A DNA stretch of 64,000 nucleotides from Notospermus geniculatus. Its lineage: Eukaryota; Nemertea; Pilidiophora; Heteronemertea; Lineidae. The notes under the pieces are model-generated. The model made no database searches. It saw only the letters and a list, made by a program, of their open reading frames with translations, and was not told where the DNA came from. The stretch is from NCBI GenBank assembly GCA_002633025.1, contig NMRB01000356.1, positions 223,531-287,530 on the forward strand, read 5' to 3'. This document shows positions 34,052 to 45,943 of this stretch, in pieces. Numbering within the stretch: position 1 is the stretch's first letter; every line of letters starts with the position of its first letter. The position numbers were made by a program, and so were the translations under genes.

Positions 34052-34308
34052 TTATCAGTCATTGTCAGTGAAGTTCGTCAAGGGTTTGTGTGAGCGTTGT
34101 CAGAGGGCGGAGTGATCTCACAACCCTTGGTACTGTAGTCAAGATGAGGATGCATCTTTTTACCCATGATATTTTATAGTATTCTTCAGAGTAGATTGAC
34201 TGCAAAGACTGTTGCCAATGTCAGTACATACATGCCAAATGCATGGTAGTGAATGAAGCTCAAAATGTCAATAATTATATGTAATCCACTTGGGAATGCA
34301 AAGAAGCA

Positions 34309-34820
34309 CAGTGTGTTCCCTGGGATTTAGTTGAAACGTGACGGTCGCCTGACGCGCGAAGCGCGGCAGCCGAGGCGCGTAGCGCCGAACGGGGGGGTGT
34401 GTAGAAAATTTTTGATTCTAGAACACTGCAAGACGCCATTTCCGTGCCCGAAAACGCAACGCAGTACTAACTTTCTTGACGGACCGAAGCGCGCGCAATG
34501 AGCCGAGCGCCATCTATGAAATCTCGTTGGCAAGTTTATGAACTAGATAATGCTAGACGGGTGGTGAAGGTAGTATAATTGGACCGATCCATTATCGTTG
34601 TTGAAAGGGGTGTGTAACAACCATCTTCCTCTGTTGCGTCCGTATGAAAACAAGCGTTGGGAGTGCTCAGAATGCGTGTCGGCCGATTTTTTTTGCGTGA
34701 CGGTGGATATTTTAAGCGTGGCGGTTCCACTACGTAGATTTTTTAACGTGGCGCAGGCACAGACGTTTGCATTCTAAACGTGACGGGCCGTCACGTGTTT
34801 TTTAATCAGGGAAAACACTG
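34309..34820. mobile_element. hAT-like MITE (cagtgtgttccctgg), copy A only
   Basis: The left end cagtgtgttccctgggattta is mirrored by taatcagggaaaacactg. Both ends then read aaacgtgacgg or its complement. It begins where the copy B alignment stops, next to the missing exon. Confidence 0.7.
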
Positions 34821-34821
34821 N

Positions 34822-35420
34822 TGTTCATAGATCAGACGGGGCCGACTGACCAGAAACCATCGTAGGCACACACATCATGCTGAGATGTCTGTATCTAGAA
34901 GTTGGCGCGAAGCCAACTCGGCCGGGCGGCCGCTGTCTGTTGTAGCCTATTCGCACAAACCAAGTAAAGATCTCTTTATCAAAATGACGGACACGGGAAA
35001 GCTTTTATGTCATTGGAAAGGGAAATTTTGTCGGGAATCCAACCAAATAGTTGAGGCAATTTCTTTGCATCCCAGAGAAATAAAAGCCAAAGTTCAGGAC
35101 GAAGTGAAAGATCCTCAAGTCGGGAGTCGGGATCGTCAGCGGGCAAGTGTAATTTTCATATCATCGGGTTTATTTCATAGAAAACGCAACCAGCTGATCT
35201 TTTGACTGATGCGCCGTCCAAAACGGTAAATCAAATGTTTTTCGAATATTTTTTGAGTGAAGACAATGTTTCAAAAAAGAAACGAAATGGCCACGACCTC
35301 CTCCCCCCCACCCAAACGCAGAATTTCTTTTGTCTTCAAATAATTTTGCTACGGTCCCTATACCAGCACAGGACACCTCTATCGTCAACATGAAAGTGGA
35401 TTCAGAAAAGTACACCCAAT
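34822..35420. mobile_element. Mobile-element fragment shared (inverted) with 45944-47630
   Basis: The plus strand carries an open frame (34885-35205) with GKLLCHWKGKFCRESNQ and VEAISLHPREIK. The minus strand at about 46037-46330 encodes a related but frameshifted peptide (VFEAISLHPREIK). Both also share gttggcgcgaagccaactc. I cannot name the domain. Confidence 0.45.
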
Positions 35421-35439
35421 TTTCACTGTGAAAAGTTGG

Positions 35440-35560
35440 TCTCATCGGCTAGGGCCGAGTTGGTCATAGCTAGGGCCGAGTTGGTTAGCAGGGCCGAGTT
35501 GGTCGTAGTAGGGCCGAGTTGGTCATGGGCCGAGTTGGCAAAGGGCCGAGTTGGACTGTA
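35440..35560. repeat. Minisatellite of agggccgagttggt
   Basis: About seven units of agggccgagttgg with 1-8 nt spacers. Copy A only. Confidence 0.8.
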
Positions 35561-35867
35561 TTCACTTGGCCTACATGTACATGTATGAAACAACACAGGT
35601 GATGCGCCAACAACATGGCCAATAGTAATACAATAGACTAGGTCCACCCTAGCATGCTGCCCTACTAGCCTAGGCAACCCTATCAATCCCGATTCAATTT
35701 AACTTCCACCACCCACCATTACCACCACATGACATAGACAGTCACACCATCATTCCGAATGCCGGCCATTCCTGACTCAGCTCATGAGCTCAGAGAGGCC
35801 AGTCAGCTCAGCCAGCTGCAACTAAACTCAATCAATCAACAAAAAACAGCTCTCTCTCTCTCACCTT

Positions 35868-35941
35868 GGTTGGAGGAATTATACCATGTATAGGCCTACC
35901 CGGCCCCGGTACTCCTGACTACATGGTATAATTCCTCCAAG
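35868..35941. mobile_element. Small MITE with TIR ttggaggaattata
   Basis: Ends ttggaggaattataccatgt and complement bound a 70-bp element. It is the longer relative of the 25-bp insertion at 3259-3283 and is absent from copy B near 50360. Confidence 0.65.
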
Positions 35942-36375
35942 CTCTCAGTCACTGGTGACTCTGTCTGGACCGTCAAAATAAAACTAAAAGATTGAAAAGA
36001 GCAGAAAACTGGCTAGCCTACCCTATAGAGTATAGGCCTAGACTAGGCCATCATTATCATACACAGCACAGACTATGTCAACAGGTGTTAGTTCACCAAA
36101 TAAGTAAAATTTTCCAAACACAAGACTCAAGAGCACCGGACTCGATTTCTTCTTATCGGGCCGGGCACGCTCTTCGTCCCGACATGCACGGACATGTACA
36201 AAACAGCACACACTGTACATTGATGTACACAAAAGCACTGCCGGCATATGGAGAGCCAACGGTCGTTTCAAAACAGGGTATTGATCTTAACATCCGTGCT
36301 GGTTTGTGTGATAGTTTGAAGACGTACTTATTCTATGTTCTCTAGAATTTTATCATACAGCATCCAGTCACGAAT

Positions 36376-36730
36376 ATACTGATTAGAAAGATACTTTTGG
36401 CGCAGTTATTTCGCGAGTACCCGCCGCGGTCAGCTCGAAAACACCGCCATTTTCAAACAAAGCAGGTCAGCAGTAAATTAGCAGACGGTTTCGTCAGAAA
36501 TGACAAAAACGTGTCTTCTAGTGTGAGATGGGCACTATACAAAATAGTAGAATTTTATTTACTGGTATTTATCGGTTGAAAAGTTTTCATACTATTTGAT
36601 ATAAGTAACCATTTGAATTTTTGGCGATTTTTGTGTGCCACTGACCAATCAGAGAAGAGTTTCTAAGGCGGGTTATTTGACCATAACAACAAGACACGTG
36701 TGTTCTGTTTACAAACAAATGCACGTTTCC
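36376..36730. promoter_or_regulatory. Probable divergent promoter region, copy A
   Basis: This is among the most similar parts of the two copies (compare 50760-51115). It contains a CCAAT box (gaccaatcagag), an E-box-like cacgtg and, on the minus strand, an aaaatggcgg word like a YY1 site, with a local rise in CG dinucleotides. It lies between minus-strand CEP128 exons and a plus-strand exon candidate. Confidence 0.35.
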
Positions 36731-36733
36731 ACC

Positions 36734-36834
36734 ATGTCCATCATGGGAGAGAAAGCTGGAAAACAGGGCACTATGGCATTTTTAATGAAAAATTCCAACA
36801 TAAAAAGCGCGCTTCTAGAACGAAAACGTCGAAG
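36734..36834 (+). CDS. Candidate first coding exon of an unknown plus-strand gene, copy A
   Basis: ATG in fair context opens a 33-codon frame (MSIMGEKAGKQGTMAFLM..., ending ERKRR) that runs to a donor (aag|gtaggcc). The copy B exon (51118-51218) is the same apart from Met/Leu. Copy A has no downstream exon because copy B starts 50 bp later. Product not recognised. Confidence 0.35.
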
Positions 36835-36872
36835 GTAGGCCTAAACCCTAGCCTATTCATGTGCAAAACAAA

Positions 36873-36886
36873 CATGAGCTAAAAAT
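36873..36886. other. 14-bp filler at the copy A/B junction
   Basis: catgagctaaaaat lies between the end of copy A and the start of copy B and belongs to neither. Its tgagctaaaaat matches the 3' terminus of the hairpin element family. Confidence 0.6.
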
Positions 36887-37417
36887 TAGTTGGGAAAATG
36901 GTTCCGAACATGAACAGCCCCTTTCAGCATCTTCTCTCAAACAATAGCAATGACATTAAAGTACTGGTAGCCATTAGATTTAGAAGTTTTTCACAAAAGG
37001 TCCACTTGAGTGGCAAAAATAGGAATGAAATCATGTCAAAAATTTAACCCTACAGAGATCTGAGATGCAATTTTGCCTGCAAAAAATTAAGGATCCATCA
37101 AAAAAAACAAGCTGGCAATAAGGCAAGGTTTAAGTTGATGGATGTCCCAACAGACCAGTACTAAGGCATCTATGTACATGTAAGCACAGCATACACTTAA
37201 TTCATGCCCTTCGGCCTACTTGCAGAGCAGGTTAAAAAGATGGGCTTGACTCTCAAAGCGCTTCTTGCAAAGAAAATCTTCTAATAACTGATTTCAGAGT
37301 ATTCTATGATGATATAACAAAGAAATGTACGGTAGCATCAGGCATGATTAGTTGTTAGTAAAACAAAATAAACACTGCACACGAATGAAAAGATTTGTGT
37401 CAGTTGAGATGACCTCG

Positions 37418-38117
37418 CAGACCCCCAGCTAGGCATTTCCCATGTTTCCAGAGGCGCCGTGCCCTGCCTTAAAAAATAACTGAGAAATGCGCCCTGCCCC
37501 CAAAAATTGTTGCCCAACGTGCCCTGCCCTTCCTTTTCAACCACCCTGCCCAAGAAACGCACGAACTCGCTCTTGCCCCAGGTGCTGCCACCTGTACGAC
37601 ACTGACGAAGTTAGGATCTCTGCTGTGTCAACATCAGGTACCGGTATGCAATATCTCCGCCCAGATCCAGTCTCAAGCAATTATACTTCGATAAGCATGC
37701 TTGCTCCTACACGCACTTAGATTATGCGTGATTAGTGTTTGCGCAATACTTTTGTTCTGTGAGGTTTCGGATGCAATGGAAGCCCAATGATGTGAGAGCA
37801 GGCGAAGCAGAAAAGCCTCAAAGAATTGGCAGCTTTGGCTGCCAAGTCAGCGAATTGAAGTTTTATTTGGGTTAGAATCTAACGGGGTAGAATGTAAATC
37901 CTATTTTGCCCATTTTCGCCTGGCTAAATCAGCTGAAACTTTTGACAGCAAAGCGCACGTCCCAGGTTCTGCTGGCGTCATGCCAACTTTCATTGTAAGC
38001 ATTACATGGCAAGCCCTGTCCAGTGCGCGACCCGCGGTATCGGGTAAAGTGCCCTTCTTTTGCCCCAAAGCCAGCTTGGTCCGCCCTGCCCATTCTTGGC
38101 CTCCAGCTAGGGGTCTG
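37418..38117. mobile_element. DNA element with cctcg duplication (copy B orthologue)
   Basis: Same ends and same flanking cctcg as 20887-21603, so the insertion predates the split of the two copies. Confidence 0.7.
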
Positions 38118-38972
38118 CCTCGGATGGCCAGTCCTGTACTGACACAGTAACATAACTCAAGTAAACATGGAGAAACAAGTAAATTTATAATCATACCTGA
38201 CTCTATAGCTGATGATGAAATAGAAAATATATTCTACATGTGTACCAACCATGAGCATGTAGAAGGATGTCAATGAATGACAGATAATTTGGAACAGGCC
38301 CATCCATATTACAATGTACATGTACCCTGTCATTTTTCACACTAATTCTGATCCCTGATTGTCCAGGGTCTCAAGCACAGCAAAAGCAAGGTGTCTGGCT
38401 ATAGGCCTAGAGGCACTTGTAGGAGTTTTGCAATGGTTATTTGCAATTAATAGCCCTAGTTCCACCTATCCCCAAATTGGTGGGGTTTTTGAGACACAGC
38501 TCTTCCCCGTGCTTAAAAAAACACAACGCACTTACACCTATTTTCAGTATGTTTCATAAGTTACTTAACACGGTGAGAGAGGCCACGCCTGAGCCTCAAA
38601 TTTTGCGGTTTTTTGGGTTTATAGTGCATGCGCAATATGCAACACACTTACCACGCCATCTGTCACCGTGTTTAATAACTAGTAATTGCCAAGCTTATTG
38701 CTCTTACACAATCTAAAATCCCAGGTGACACATGACAAGTGTCTGAATTAGCCCCAGCGAGTTTGGCGGGTCTAAAAAACACGGGGTTTTCAAACACGGG
38801 TCCATTAGACACGGCAAAAAATAGGTGTACGCACAAGAAACCTGGGTTTTGGTGGGTTCGGGATAGGTGGAAGTACAGCTTATAAATGGTAGGCCTGCCT
38901 TTTTTCGATATAACTTTTAAAATCATGAAAATGAAAAGTAGCCATGATATGCCCACAAACTAATCCACTCAC
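38118..38972. other. Intronic stretch shared with copy A
   Basis: Contains the empty sites of the copy A insertions at 22036-22208 and 22524-22693. No exon seen. Confidence 0.5.
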
Positions 38973-39151
38973 CTGCCTCTCTTTTCCAGTTCTTTCTTGA
39001 GTTCATCACGGAGGCGCTCCTGGTTGGAGGAGAGTTCCCGCAGAGATTGGTGAAGTTCTTGAATCTGGTCTGGCGCCATCATGTCATCCTGAAACCTCAC
39101 ACCTGGGCCCCCTGGTCGCCTGTGACCACGTCCACGATATTCTGCATCACT
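38973..39151 (-). CDS. CEP128: CEP128 coiled-coil exon, copy B (179 bp)
   Basis: Same boundaries, phases (0 in, 2 out) and protein as 22804-22982: SDAEYRGRGH, GVRFQDDMM, LHQSLRELSSNQERLRDEL. The three base differences I see between the copies are in third positions (Arg, Pro, Pro). An element sits about 30 bp upstream of the acceptor. Because it leaves in phase 2, it cannot splice in frame to any phase-0 exon of copy A. Confidence 0.82.
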
Positions 39152-39182
39152 CTGGAGGAACAGATAACAACAGTTTCATTAC

Positions 39183-39925
39183 CAGACCTCTAGCTAGGCA
39201 TTTCCAAAGAGGCGCCGCGCCCTGCCTTCAAAATAACTGAGGATTGCGCCCTGCCCAAAAAAATTGTTGCCCGATGCGCCCTGTCCTTCCTTTTCAACCG
39301 CCCTGCCCAAAAAACGCGCGAACTCGCTCCTGCCCCCATTGCTGCCATCTGTACGATGCTGATAAAGTTAGGATCTCTGCTGTGTCAACATCAGGTATGC
39401 AAAATCTCCGCTCAGATCCAGTCTCAAGCAATTATACTTCGATAAACACGCTTGCCCCTACACGCACTTTCATTTACATGTACATTGTATATGCGTGATT
39501 AGTGTTTGCGCAATACTTTTGTTCTGTAAGGTTTCAGATGCAATGGATGGAAGCCCAATGATGCCGCAATGAGAGCGGACGAAGCGGAAAACCTCAAAGA
39601 ATTGGCAGCTTTGGCAGCCAAAAGTCAGCAAATTGAAGCTTTATTTGGCTTAGAATCTAACGGATAGCATGTAAATCCTATTTTGCCCGTTTTCACCTGG
39701 CTAAATCAGTTGAAACTTTTGACAGCAAAGTGCACGTCCCAGGTTCTGCTGGCGTCCCATCAACTTTCATTGTAAGCATTACATGGCATTGTCTGCCTCG
39801 TGCCAGTCACAGACGAGCCCAGAATGTCCAGTGCGCGACCCGCAGTATCGGGTAAAGTGCCCTTCTTTTGCCTCAAAGCCAGCTTGGTCCGCCCTGCCTA
39901 TTCTTGGCCTCCAGGTAGGGGTCTG
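39183..39925. mobile_element. Extra copy of the cagacc...ggtctg element, copy B only
   Basis: The ends cagacctctagctagg and aggtaggggtctg match 37418-38117. Flanking attac occurs left and, one base displaced, right. It sits at nearly the same intron position where copy A has the 23021-23396 element. Confidence 0.7.
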
Positions 39926-40103
39926 AATTACTGCAAGTATTTTTATTCAGGGTTTGTACACCCCAAGGGAGATTTTTCCAGGATATTCTCAGTACAGTCA
40001 CATGGTGAAAAGGTGGACCTCAGACCAAGATAAATTTTTTACGCACTGTCGCTATAACTGAGTATGTAGGCCTACATGTACAGTATTTTACAAGTGTACA
40101 CAC

Positions 40104-40159
40104 CGAATAATCCCTCTGAAATGGGGAAGCTCTTCTTCTTGGTGGTCTTCGATGAGGAA
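40104..40159 (-). CDS. CEP128: CEP128 micro-exon, copy B (56 bp)
   Basis: Identical in sequence to 25156-25211, phase 1 in and phase 0 out, encoding PHRRPPRRRASPFQRDYS. Acceptor tccttcag, donor gtgtgta. Confidence 0.72.
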
Positions 40160-40456
40160 CTGAAGGAAATGGAGAACAGGAGACAATGTAAAGTGTAAGA
40201 TACCTCGAGGGATATTGTCACGAAACTGGTGGATGTTGTGCAGGGGTGCGAGTAAGATTTTGGGTAGCACTAGCAGTCTCAGCTTAGTCATGGAGGCCGT
40301 AAATGTCAATAACATTTGCAAAATCCCCAATTAATTTAAGCGACCACAATCAATATTATTGCACAATGTGGGGCCCAAAATAGGGGCATGTGCTTCTGGA
40401 TGGATAGAAGAAAGATTGGCAATAATATTGCCCGTTTGATCCTCATATTGTGCAAT

Positions 40457-40935
40457 AATGAGGAGGTCGCCTTTTCTCCACGGAAAGATGTCGCTGCGAC
40501 CGTATCAGGCCTTTTCATTGTCTTGAGGACGTAATCTCCGTGGCAATGTGAGGTGCGAGCATGAAGCCACAACGTCACGGCAGTGTGACGTTGACGTTCC
40601 GTACGACGTCACAGTGGAAAAGTGGATACGGTCGCAGCGCCATCAAATGGTAGAAAAAANNNNNNNNNNNNNNNNNNNNNNNNNNNNNNACTTTTTGTGT
40701 TTTTGGTTTCCGCCACCTGGTGGCCAAACTGAGAGTCGAATCGGACCGAAACTTGGTGTCGTGGGTCATCTGACCTAGGGGTATATATGTACCAAGTTTC
40801 AGATCAATAGCTCCAGCGGTTACGAAACGTGCCCTGCTAACGGACAACGACGGACGACGACGACGACGGACGACGGACGCTGCACCATCGTAATAGCTCA
40901 CCCCAGTGAGCTAAAAATTAGGCGACCTCCTCATT
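40457..40935. mobile_element. Element with TIR aatgaggaggtcgcc, copy B only
   Basis: The ends aatgaggaggtcgcc and ggcgacctcctcatt are perfect complements. The right half (40690-40916) is a truncated gtgagctaaaaat-family element, and a 30-bp gap lies between. It is absent from copy A near 25540. Confidence 0.7.
40660..40689. other. Assembly gap (30 N)
   Basis: Run of N inside a copy B-only insertion. Confidence 0.99.
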
Positions 40936-41231
40936 GAATGTGTATGAGCCGCTCTACACTTTCATTTTGCCAAAATACATGTACGGTAGGTGGTTAAAAA
41001 CATTCTGGTACATTGTAGGTAGTCAATTTTGCTGTTTGCTACCTTTCTAATGACCATCTTTGTCAGAGCAACAGAGACATGGAACAAAAAGTGGGACGAG
41101 TTATCACATGCATCATGTCTTTTAAACTGACTGTACTCTACTGCACTGCAAAACAGGTTAACAAGAGAAACAGTCTTCAATCAAACGTTTTGGATTTTAT
41201 TTTTTAAGTACGGTACAATGCTCTTCCTCAC

Positions 41232-41355
41232 CACTAAAATCATCATCATCATCAAGGTCACTAGTCCTGAGGGGGCGGTCATGACTTTTTGCCACAGTTG
41301 ATTTTATTCTCTCCTCCTTCAGCTGGTCCATGGTCTTGTTCATATCATCACGCAA
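41232..41355 (-). CDS. CEP128: CEP128 exon with acidic Asp run, copy B (124 bp)
   Basis: Same splice sites and phases (0 in, 1 out) as 25820-25943. Encodes LRDDMNKTMDQLKEERIKS and TSDLDDDDDFS with His in place of Tyr at codon 25. Confidence 0.78.
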
Positions 41356-41481
41356 CTGGAAAATGGAAAACATGGGATAATCATTGGAAATATTCAGCAG
41401 GCATGTGATAAAACAAGAGGCCTATGGGCCTTGCTCAACAGACCTCACCAACTCAACAATCATCAATCAGCTCCCTGTACC

Positions 41482-41843
41482 TAAGGCTTCCCTTACATTG
41501 AAGTATACGCAGGGCTCGAAAAATAGGGTGCCCGAGTGCCCGCAGGCACCTTGTCTGATGACCAGGGCACCAAAAATCAATAATATACACAATAGAACAT
41601 GCCCGACCGGGCACTAAACCCCCATCATAAAACACTGAAACCCCCTTATTTGGGCACCGACAAAAAAGTCCTGGGCACCAAGAAATGAAAAGTCACAAAA
41701 AGCAAGGCTCCAGAAAATTTTTCAAGCCCTGTACGGTATACGAAAACACCGATTAACAAAGGCTTCCCGAGGATTCACGACCGTGAAGCCATTGTTAACC
41801 GGCGTTTTCGTACACCATATACTTCTATGTAAGGGAAGCCTAA
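41482..41843. mobile_element. MITE (taaggcttcccttacat) with a nested element, copy B
   Basis: Orthologue of 26070-26477. It is interrupted at 41510-41731 by a different MITE and lacks the TA element found in copy A. Confidence 0.8.
41510..41731. mobile_element. MITE (cagggctcgaaaaat), copy B only
   Basis: The ends cagggctcgaaaaat and complement (atttttcaagccctg) are flanked by tacg on both sides. Copy A has the unbroken palindrome. Confidence 0.75.
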
Positions 41844-42238
41844 GGGCAGATTACCCCAGCCCAAGTATAACCTCTCTTTCCTCATTTTGTAGGTGAGTAC
41901 TGGGGGAAGAATACTCCGGCAAACGAGCCCGAGAAAAATCGAGGATATTGGGGGGCAAATCGGGGCGGGCAAATTCTTCCTAAAAAGAAAACAAATTTTT
42001 AACAAATTCCTCCTCCTGCCCATACGCCTCCTGACATGCCTGAAGTGTCGCCTCCTGAAAGCGAGTCCCGGCGAACCCCGTCCAGTGAGAGAATGTGCGA
42101 TGACGTTATTCGTCACGAGAGTTTATACTTGGGGTGATAATAAATTCCAGTGAAAACACTAACAAGGCATTTTTTGAATTCTTCACATCTCTATTGATTT
42201 CATACCAACCTGACTCTTAGGTCTCTACTGAAACGTAC

Positions 42239-42325
42239 CTTATCCATAGCCACCGTTTGCTGTTCATTAATGTCGCGATACGATGTCAACATCTTGTCAA
42301 CTGACCGCAGGTTGCGATTTGTGTC
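42239..42325 (-). CDS. CEP128: CEP128 exon RNLRSVDKML, copy B (87 bp)
   Basis: Identical base for base to 26804-26890. Phase 0/0, acceptor ctttttcag and donor gtacgt. In copy B it can follow the 49462-49665 exon directly, giving STLK then DTNRNLRSVDKML, which matches vertebrate STLQ-DTSRNLRQVDQML. Confidence 0.85.
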
Positions 42326-42399
42326 CTGAAAAAGAAAGTGGACATAGTGACAGCAAGATTATACAAAAATCTATGTTTTGCCGCGATGATTTATGGCAT

Positions 42400-43730
42400 G
42401 CATCTCTTGAGTCTGAAATCACACAAACTGATGAAACATATTGAGAACTAGCTAATCACCGAACTACAGTACGTATCATCAGCTCTATGATAGTACAGTA
42501 GAAAACGCTTAAGTTGGAGAGGCGCAAGTCGGAAAATCGCCCATCTCGAATGGCTTCGAGAAGTCCTGATTTTTTGTAACGTTATTCCAACAAAATATAA
42601 TCGCATATGTAAGGACACTACGTCTACAAGTCGTATTTTCGGCTACCTCTCGGATGACACAGTTTTGATGCACAAATGGCTGGGAAATAAGGACTACATG
42701 TAGGAGTCATCCTAAGACCTGGAAGAAAGCCGATACAAAATCTCAACGTCATGTCTTCACATTAAACTTGCTTCATTATTAAACTTGCTTCATAGAATTC
42801 CCCAGTTGACTTGTTATAACCACACCATTATGAATAGGTGATGACCATAATCAAAATCAATGACTGTTAACTTTCTCCTGTAGGTTCAACTATTCATACA
42901 TTATGTGATATGTCAATTGCCATCAAAGAGCGTATAATTGCCAGATGATTTATAAATGGTGTGCTAATGTAGTATTGTACCGCGTCCCAGTTAACAGGCA
43001 GGCAATGGGTCATGAATAAAGACTAGCAATGCTTTTACTTTCCGATTTGTACAGCATTTAAAATAGTGCATATTGGAGAATCCAAGTAAAAGCATTTACT
43101 AGTCTTTCATTTCTTTTGTTCATATGACCCAATGAGTCAATACTCATACATTGTACTTGATAGCCTACATGGTTAGGGTAAAGTGGTACAATTCTACCCC
43201 CCTTTTTGGGTTTTTTAAGGGTTTCACCACCAAAACAAAACAGTTGAATATCAGCATGAAATTTGGCATGTAGGTAGAGTCAAGTTAGATGGATGGATGG
43301 CTCAATTCAAAATATCTTTTTAATTAAAAAGTCATTTTTGAGAACCAATGTCATGGGCGTTCCACTCAAGGTTCATGAATGCTCCGCAAGGTTGCCACAC
43401 AGATGCCTTCGGATTCTGGGAACAATGCGTCCAGCCATGTATGTACATGTACATGTACCTTAAGAATGCCAGGCAGAGGTTCCACCTCGGCTTCAACTTG
43501 TTTCTCGTTCTCGGACATATTGCCTAAACTTCAGTCAAATATATTCCTCCTTGGCAGGTCACAGTTTTTTTAAAGAGAATGTCTCGGCAATCTTAAATTA
43601 AAATATAGGCGGTTATTCCCACAATTCAGACGTAAGCTTTGATTTTTAAGTGATGTAAGGTGACGAGGAGGTTATGGAGCCTTTATTTTGTCTGAAACCT
43701 GTTTTTATTTTAAAGCCCCACAGTATTGAA
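42400..43730. other. Intronic stretch shared with copy A
   Basis: No exon recognised. Lacks the 28170-29553 element of copy A. Confidence 0.4.
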
Positions 43731-43890
43731 TTTTACGATATTTTCAAAATGTTAGGAGAGAGCACAAAGAGGTCTCATAGCTTAGTGAAGGTCACCAAAA
43801 TGCTTGTCTGATACGTACTTCAGAGCATCAAGGCCTAGTTTTCAGCACACATTAGAAAAAACGACAGGGAGAGCTCTATTGTATTCAGAT

Positions 43891-44226
43891 CAGGGTTTGT
43901 ACATGTACACCTCCTGTCTCGCAAATTTCCATGACATTTCCAGGACTTTCCAGGGCAGAAATGGCAAAATTCCAGGACACTTTGCGGCATGGAAAGCACA
44001 AAATTTCAAGATACATGTACTCTCCCAAACCGACTCGCCGCCAAATTGATGCACAGATGTCTTTATTTGATGATTTTGTTTTCTTTTTTGAAAGAGACTC
44101 AATTTTCCATGACAATTCCAGGACACCTTGGTAATTTTGCTGATTTTCAAGGATTTCCAGGCCTGGATTTTGTTAACTCAAAATTCCATGACATTCCAGG
44201 TTTTCCAGGATGCGTACGAACCCTGA
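43891..44226. mobile_element. hAT-like MITE (tcagggtttgtac), copy B only
   Basis: The ends tcagggtttgtac and gtacgaaccctga are complementary. The interior is made of ccaggactttccagg and ccatgacatt words in both orientations. Confidence 0.75.
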
Positions 44227-44279
44227 ATAATGGGCGATATTACATTTTGGATCGTAGGAGGAAACCAGAGCACCAGCAG

Positions 44280-44400
44280 AAATCCACGGTGTCAAGAAGC
44301 TATCCCCCTTTTCCATATAAAGCCACTTGCCCGCCTCGGGATTGAACCCTTGATCTCGAAGGGGCACTGTCCAACAATTCCCAACTAGGCCTATCACATG
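44280..44400 (-). repeat. tRNA-derived SINE-like fragment
   Basis: On the minus strand a box A-like taggcctagttgggaattg is followed by a good box B (gggttcaatccc). Body stems are degenerate. Copy B only. Confidence 0.45.
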
Positions 44401-44689
44401 ACATGATTAACACAAGTACCGGTAGTGATACACACCACTTTCCCCGACACCATCAGCACCTCTCCCGTGCGTTCCTCCAAATGTGTCTCCGTCATCGCCT
44501 CCTGGTTCTTGTACTTGAGGTGCAGCATCNTAGCCTAAAGTATGGCTTAAGTTAGACTTTCTCTATGCTTGAAGCATTGCGAAAAGTCAGACTTTAATGA
44601 AAGTACGACCCGTGAATACGGCCCTGAGTCACCCTGGAAAAGGCATGTGTAGACAAGAAACCACACTTTTTGACAGAGAACATTATAAT

Positions 44690-44770
44690 GTGAGAAAAGA
44701 ATTGAAGAAAAAAAAAATTTTTGAAAAAAAATTTTTTTGGAAAAAAAATTTTTTTTTGAGGCGGCGAGAA
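44690..44770. repeat. Poly-A/poly-T inverted tract
   Basis: Alternating A and T runs followed by gaggcggcg, similar to 4940-4995. Confidence 0.6.
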
Positions 44771-44817
44771 AATTCGAGGCGGGCGCTGATGCTAAACTAA
44801 AGATTTTTTTTATGTGG

Positions 44818-45820
44818 CCTTATGAGGGAGAGTGTGGTAATGAATGTTCATACATGTACATGTAGATAGTTTTATCGCCTGATTGAAGATGGCATTTTAA
44901 TCGCTCAGTTTTAACCAATGTCACATCAAAACTATGAACACGTGTATTCATGTTAGTTCGTCTGCGTGTACTGAAGATGGCGCTGCGATCACCATAGCAA
45001 ACTGACCTAATGATAAGGCTTATCTATAGCCGTCTAGTCTGGCAACATCTAACATTGTAAACTTGCAAGAAAAACTCTCCCAAATAAAAACAGGTTACAA
45101 ACAAAATTAAGGCTCTATACCTCCCCGTCACCTACTTTAACATCTAAATGAAGCAGCTACACATGTACCGTACATCTAAATCTACATGGGAACCACCCAT
45201 ATTTGTAATACATGTACATGTAATGGACAGGAACAACAGGACTAAGGACGAAAAGCAGAAATGTATTCCATTATTCCAGGAAATCACTGGAGGCCAAAGC
45301 CAAAATCCACGAAAGAATGACAGACTGTTCTCTTTACGATCACAAATTTAGTGACCGCATGATTTGAGTCCTACATTTACACTGACTTGTATGACCACAT
45401 ACGCTAAAGCTAGCATGTAGGCCACTACCCTAACCGGTATGTAATACTCAAGAGGGGACAAATCTGCCAAAGGCCTGGACAAATTACCAACTCCAGGCAT
45501 GGGAACAATTGATTTTTTCAGTCAAAGGAGTAGTACATACACACGAAATAGTACATTGGTAAACAATAAATAAAGGACAATGCCTATGCAGACGAAGAAT
45601 TTGATTGTATTGTGTGGGACATGACAGGTCATTTCATGGTCTGATTTGCTCAATCAGCCAATCATCATGATTTATTGTTTGCCGTACATGTCTTATCAAC
45701 AAAAATCAGAGAAATATTGACTCGACTCTCACTCAAAAATTGGAATTGGCACATTCAAGAAACAAACAAATTTGAAACTGAGGTGATCAGTAGGCTACGA
45801 GGGTGTCTATAAAGTAAGAC
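44818..45820. other. Intronic stretch shared with copy A
   Basis: Aligned with 31400-32450. No exon recognised. Confidence 0.4.
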
Positions 45821-45943
45821 CTAAGGCCGGGTTTACATCGGATGACACCCGACACGAACACGCAGGCGAACAAAGGTTTCATGGGGATGAATCCTTTGTG
45901 AAGCCATTGTTCGCCTTCGTGTTCGTGTCATCTGATGTAAACC

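Larger units (their letters stand above)
20077..36872. repeat. Duplicated segment, copy A (16.8 kb)
   Basis: From tagttgggaaaatgg at 20077 to gtgcaaaacaaa ending at 36872, the sequence aligns in order and orientation with 36887-51256. Many point differences and small indels occur, and the larger differences are discrete transposon insertions. It contains the minus-strand exons at 22804, 25156, 25820, 26804 and 32832 and the plus-strand exon candidate at 36734. It lacks the exon found at 49462-49665 in copy B. See the findings on true duplication versus uncollapsed haplotypes. Confidence 0.9.

Noticed and set aside
44430-44530. Extra CEP128 coiled-coil exon (MLHLKYKNQEAM...)
   Set aside because: A GC-richer minus-strand frame with a possible donor occurs only in copy B, next to an N and a SINE-like fragment. 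No matching copy A sequence, no clear acceptor and no homology I can name.
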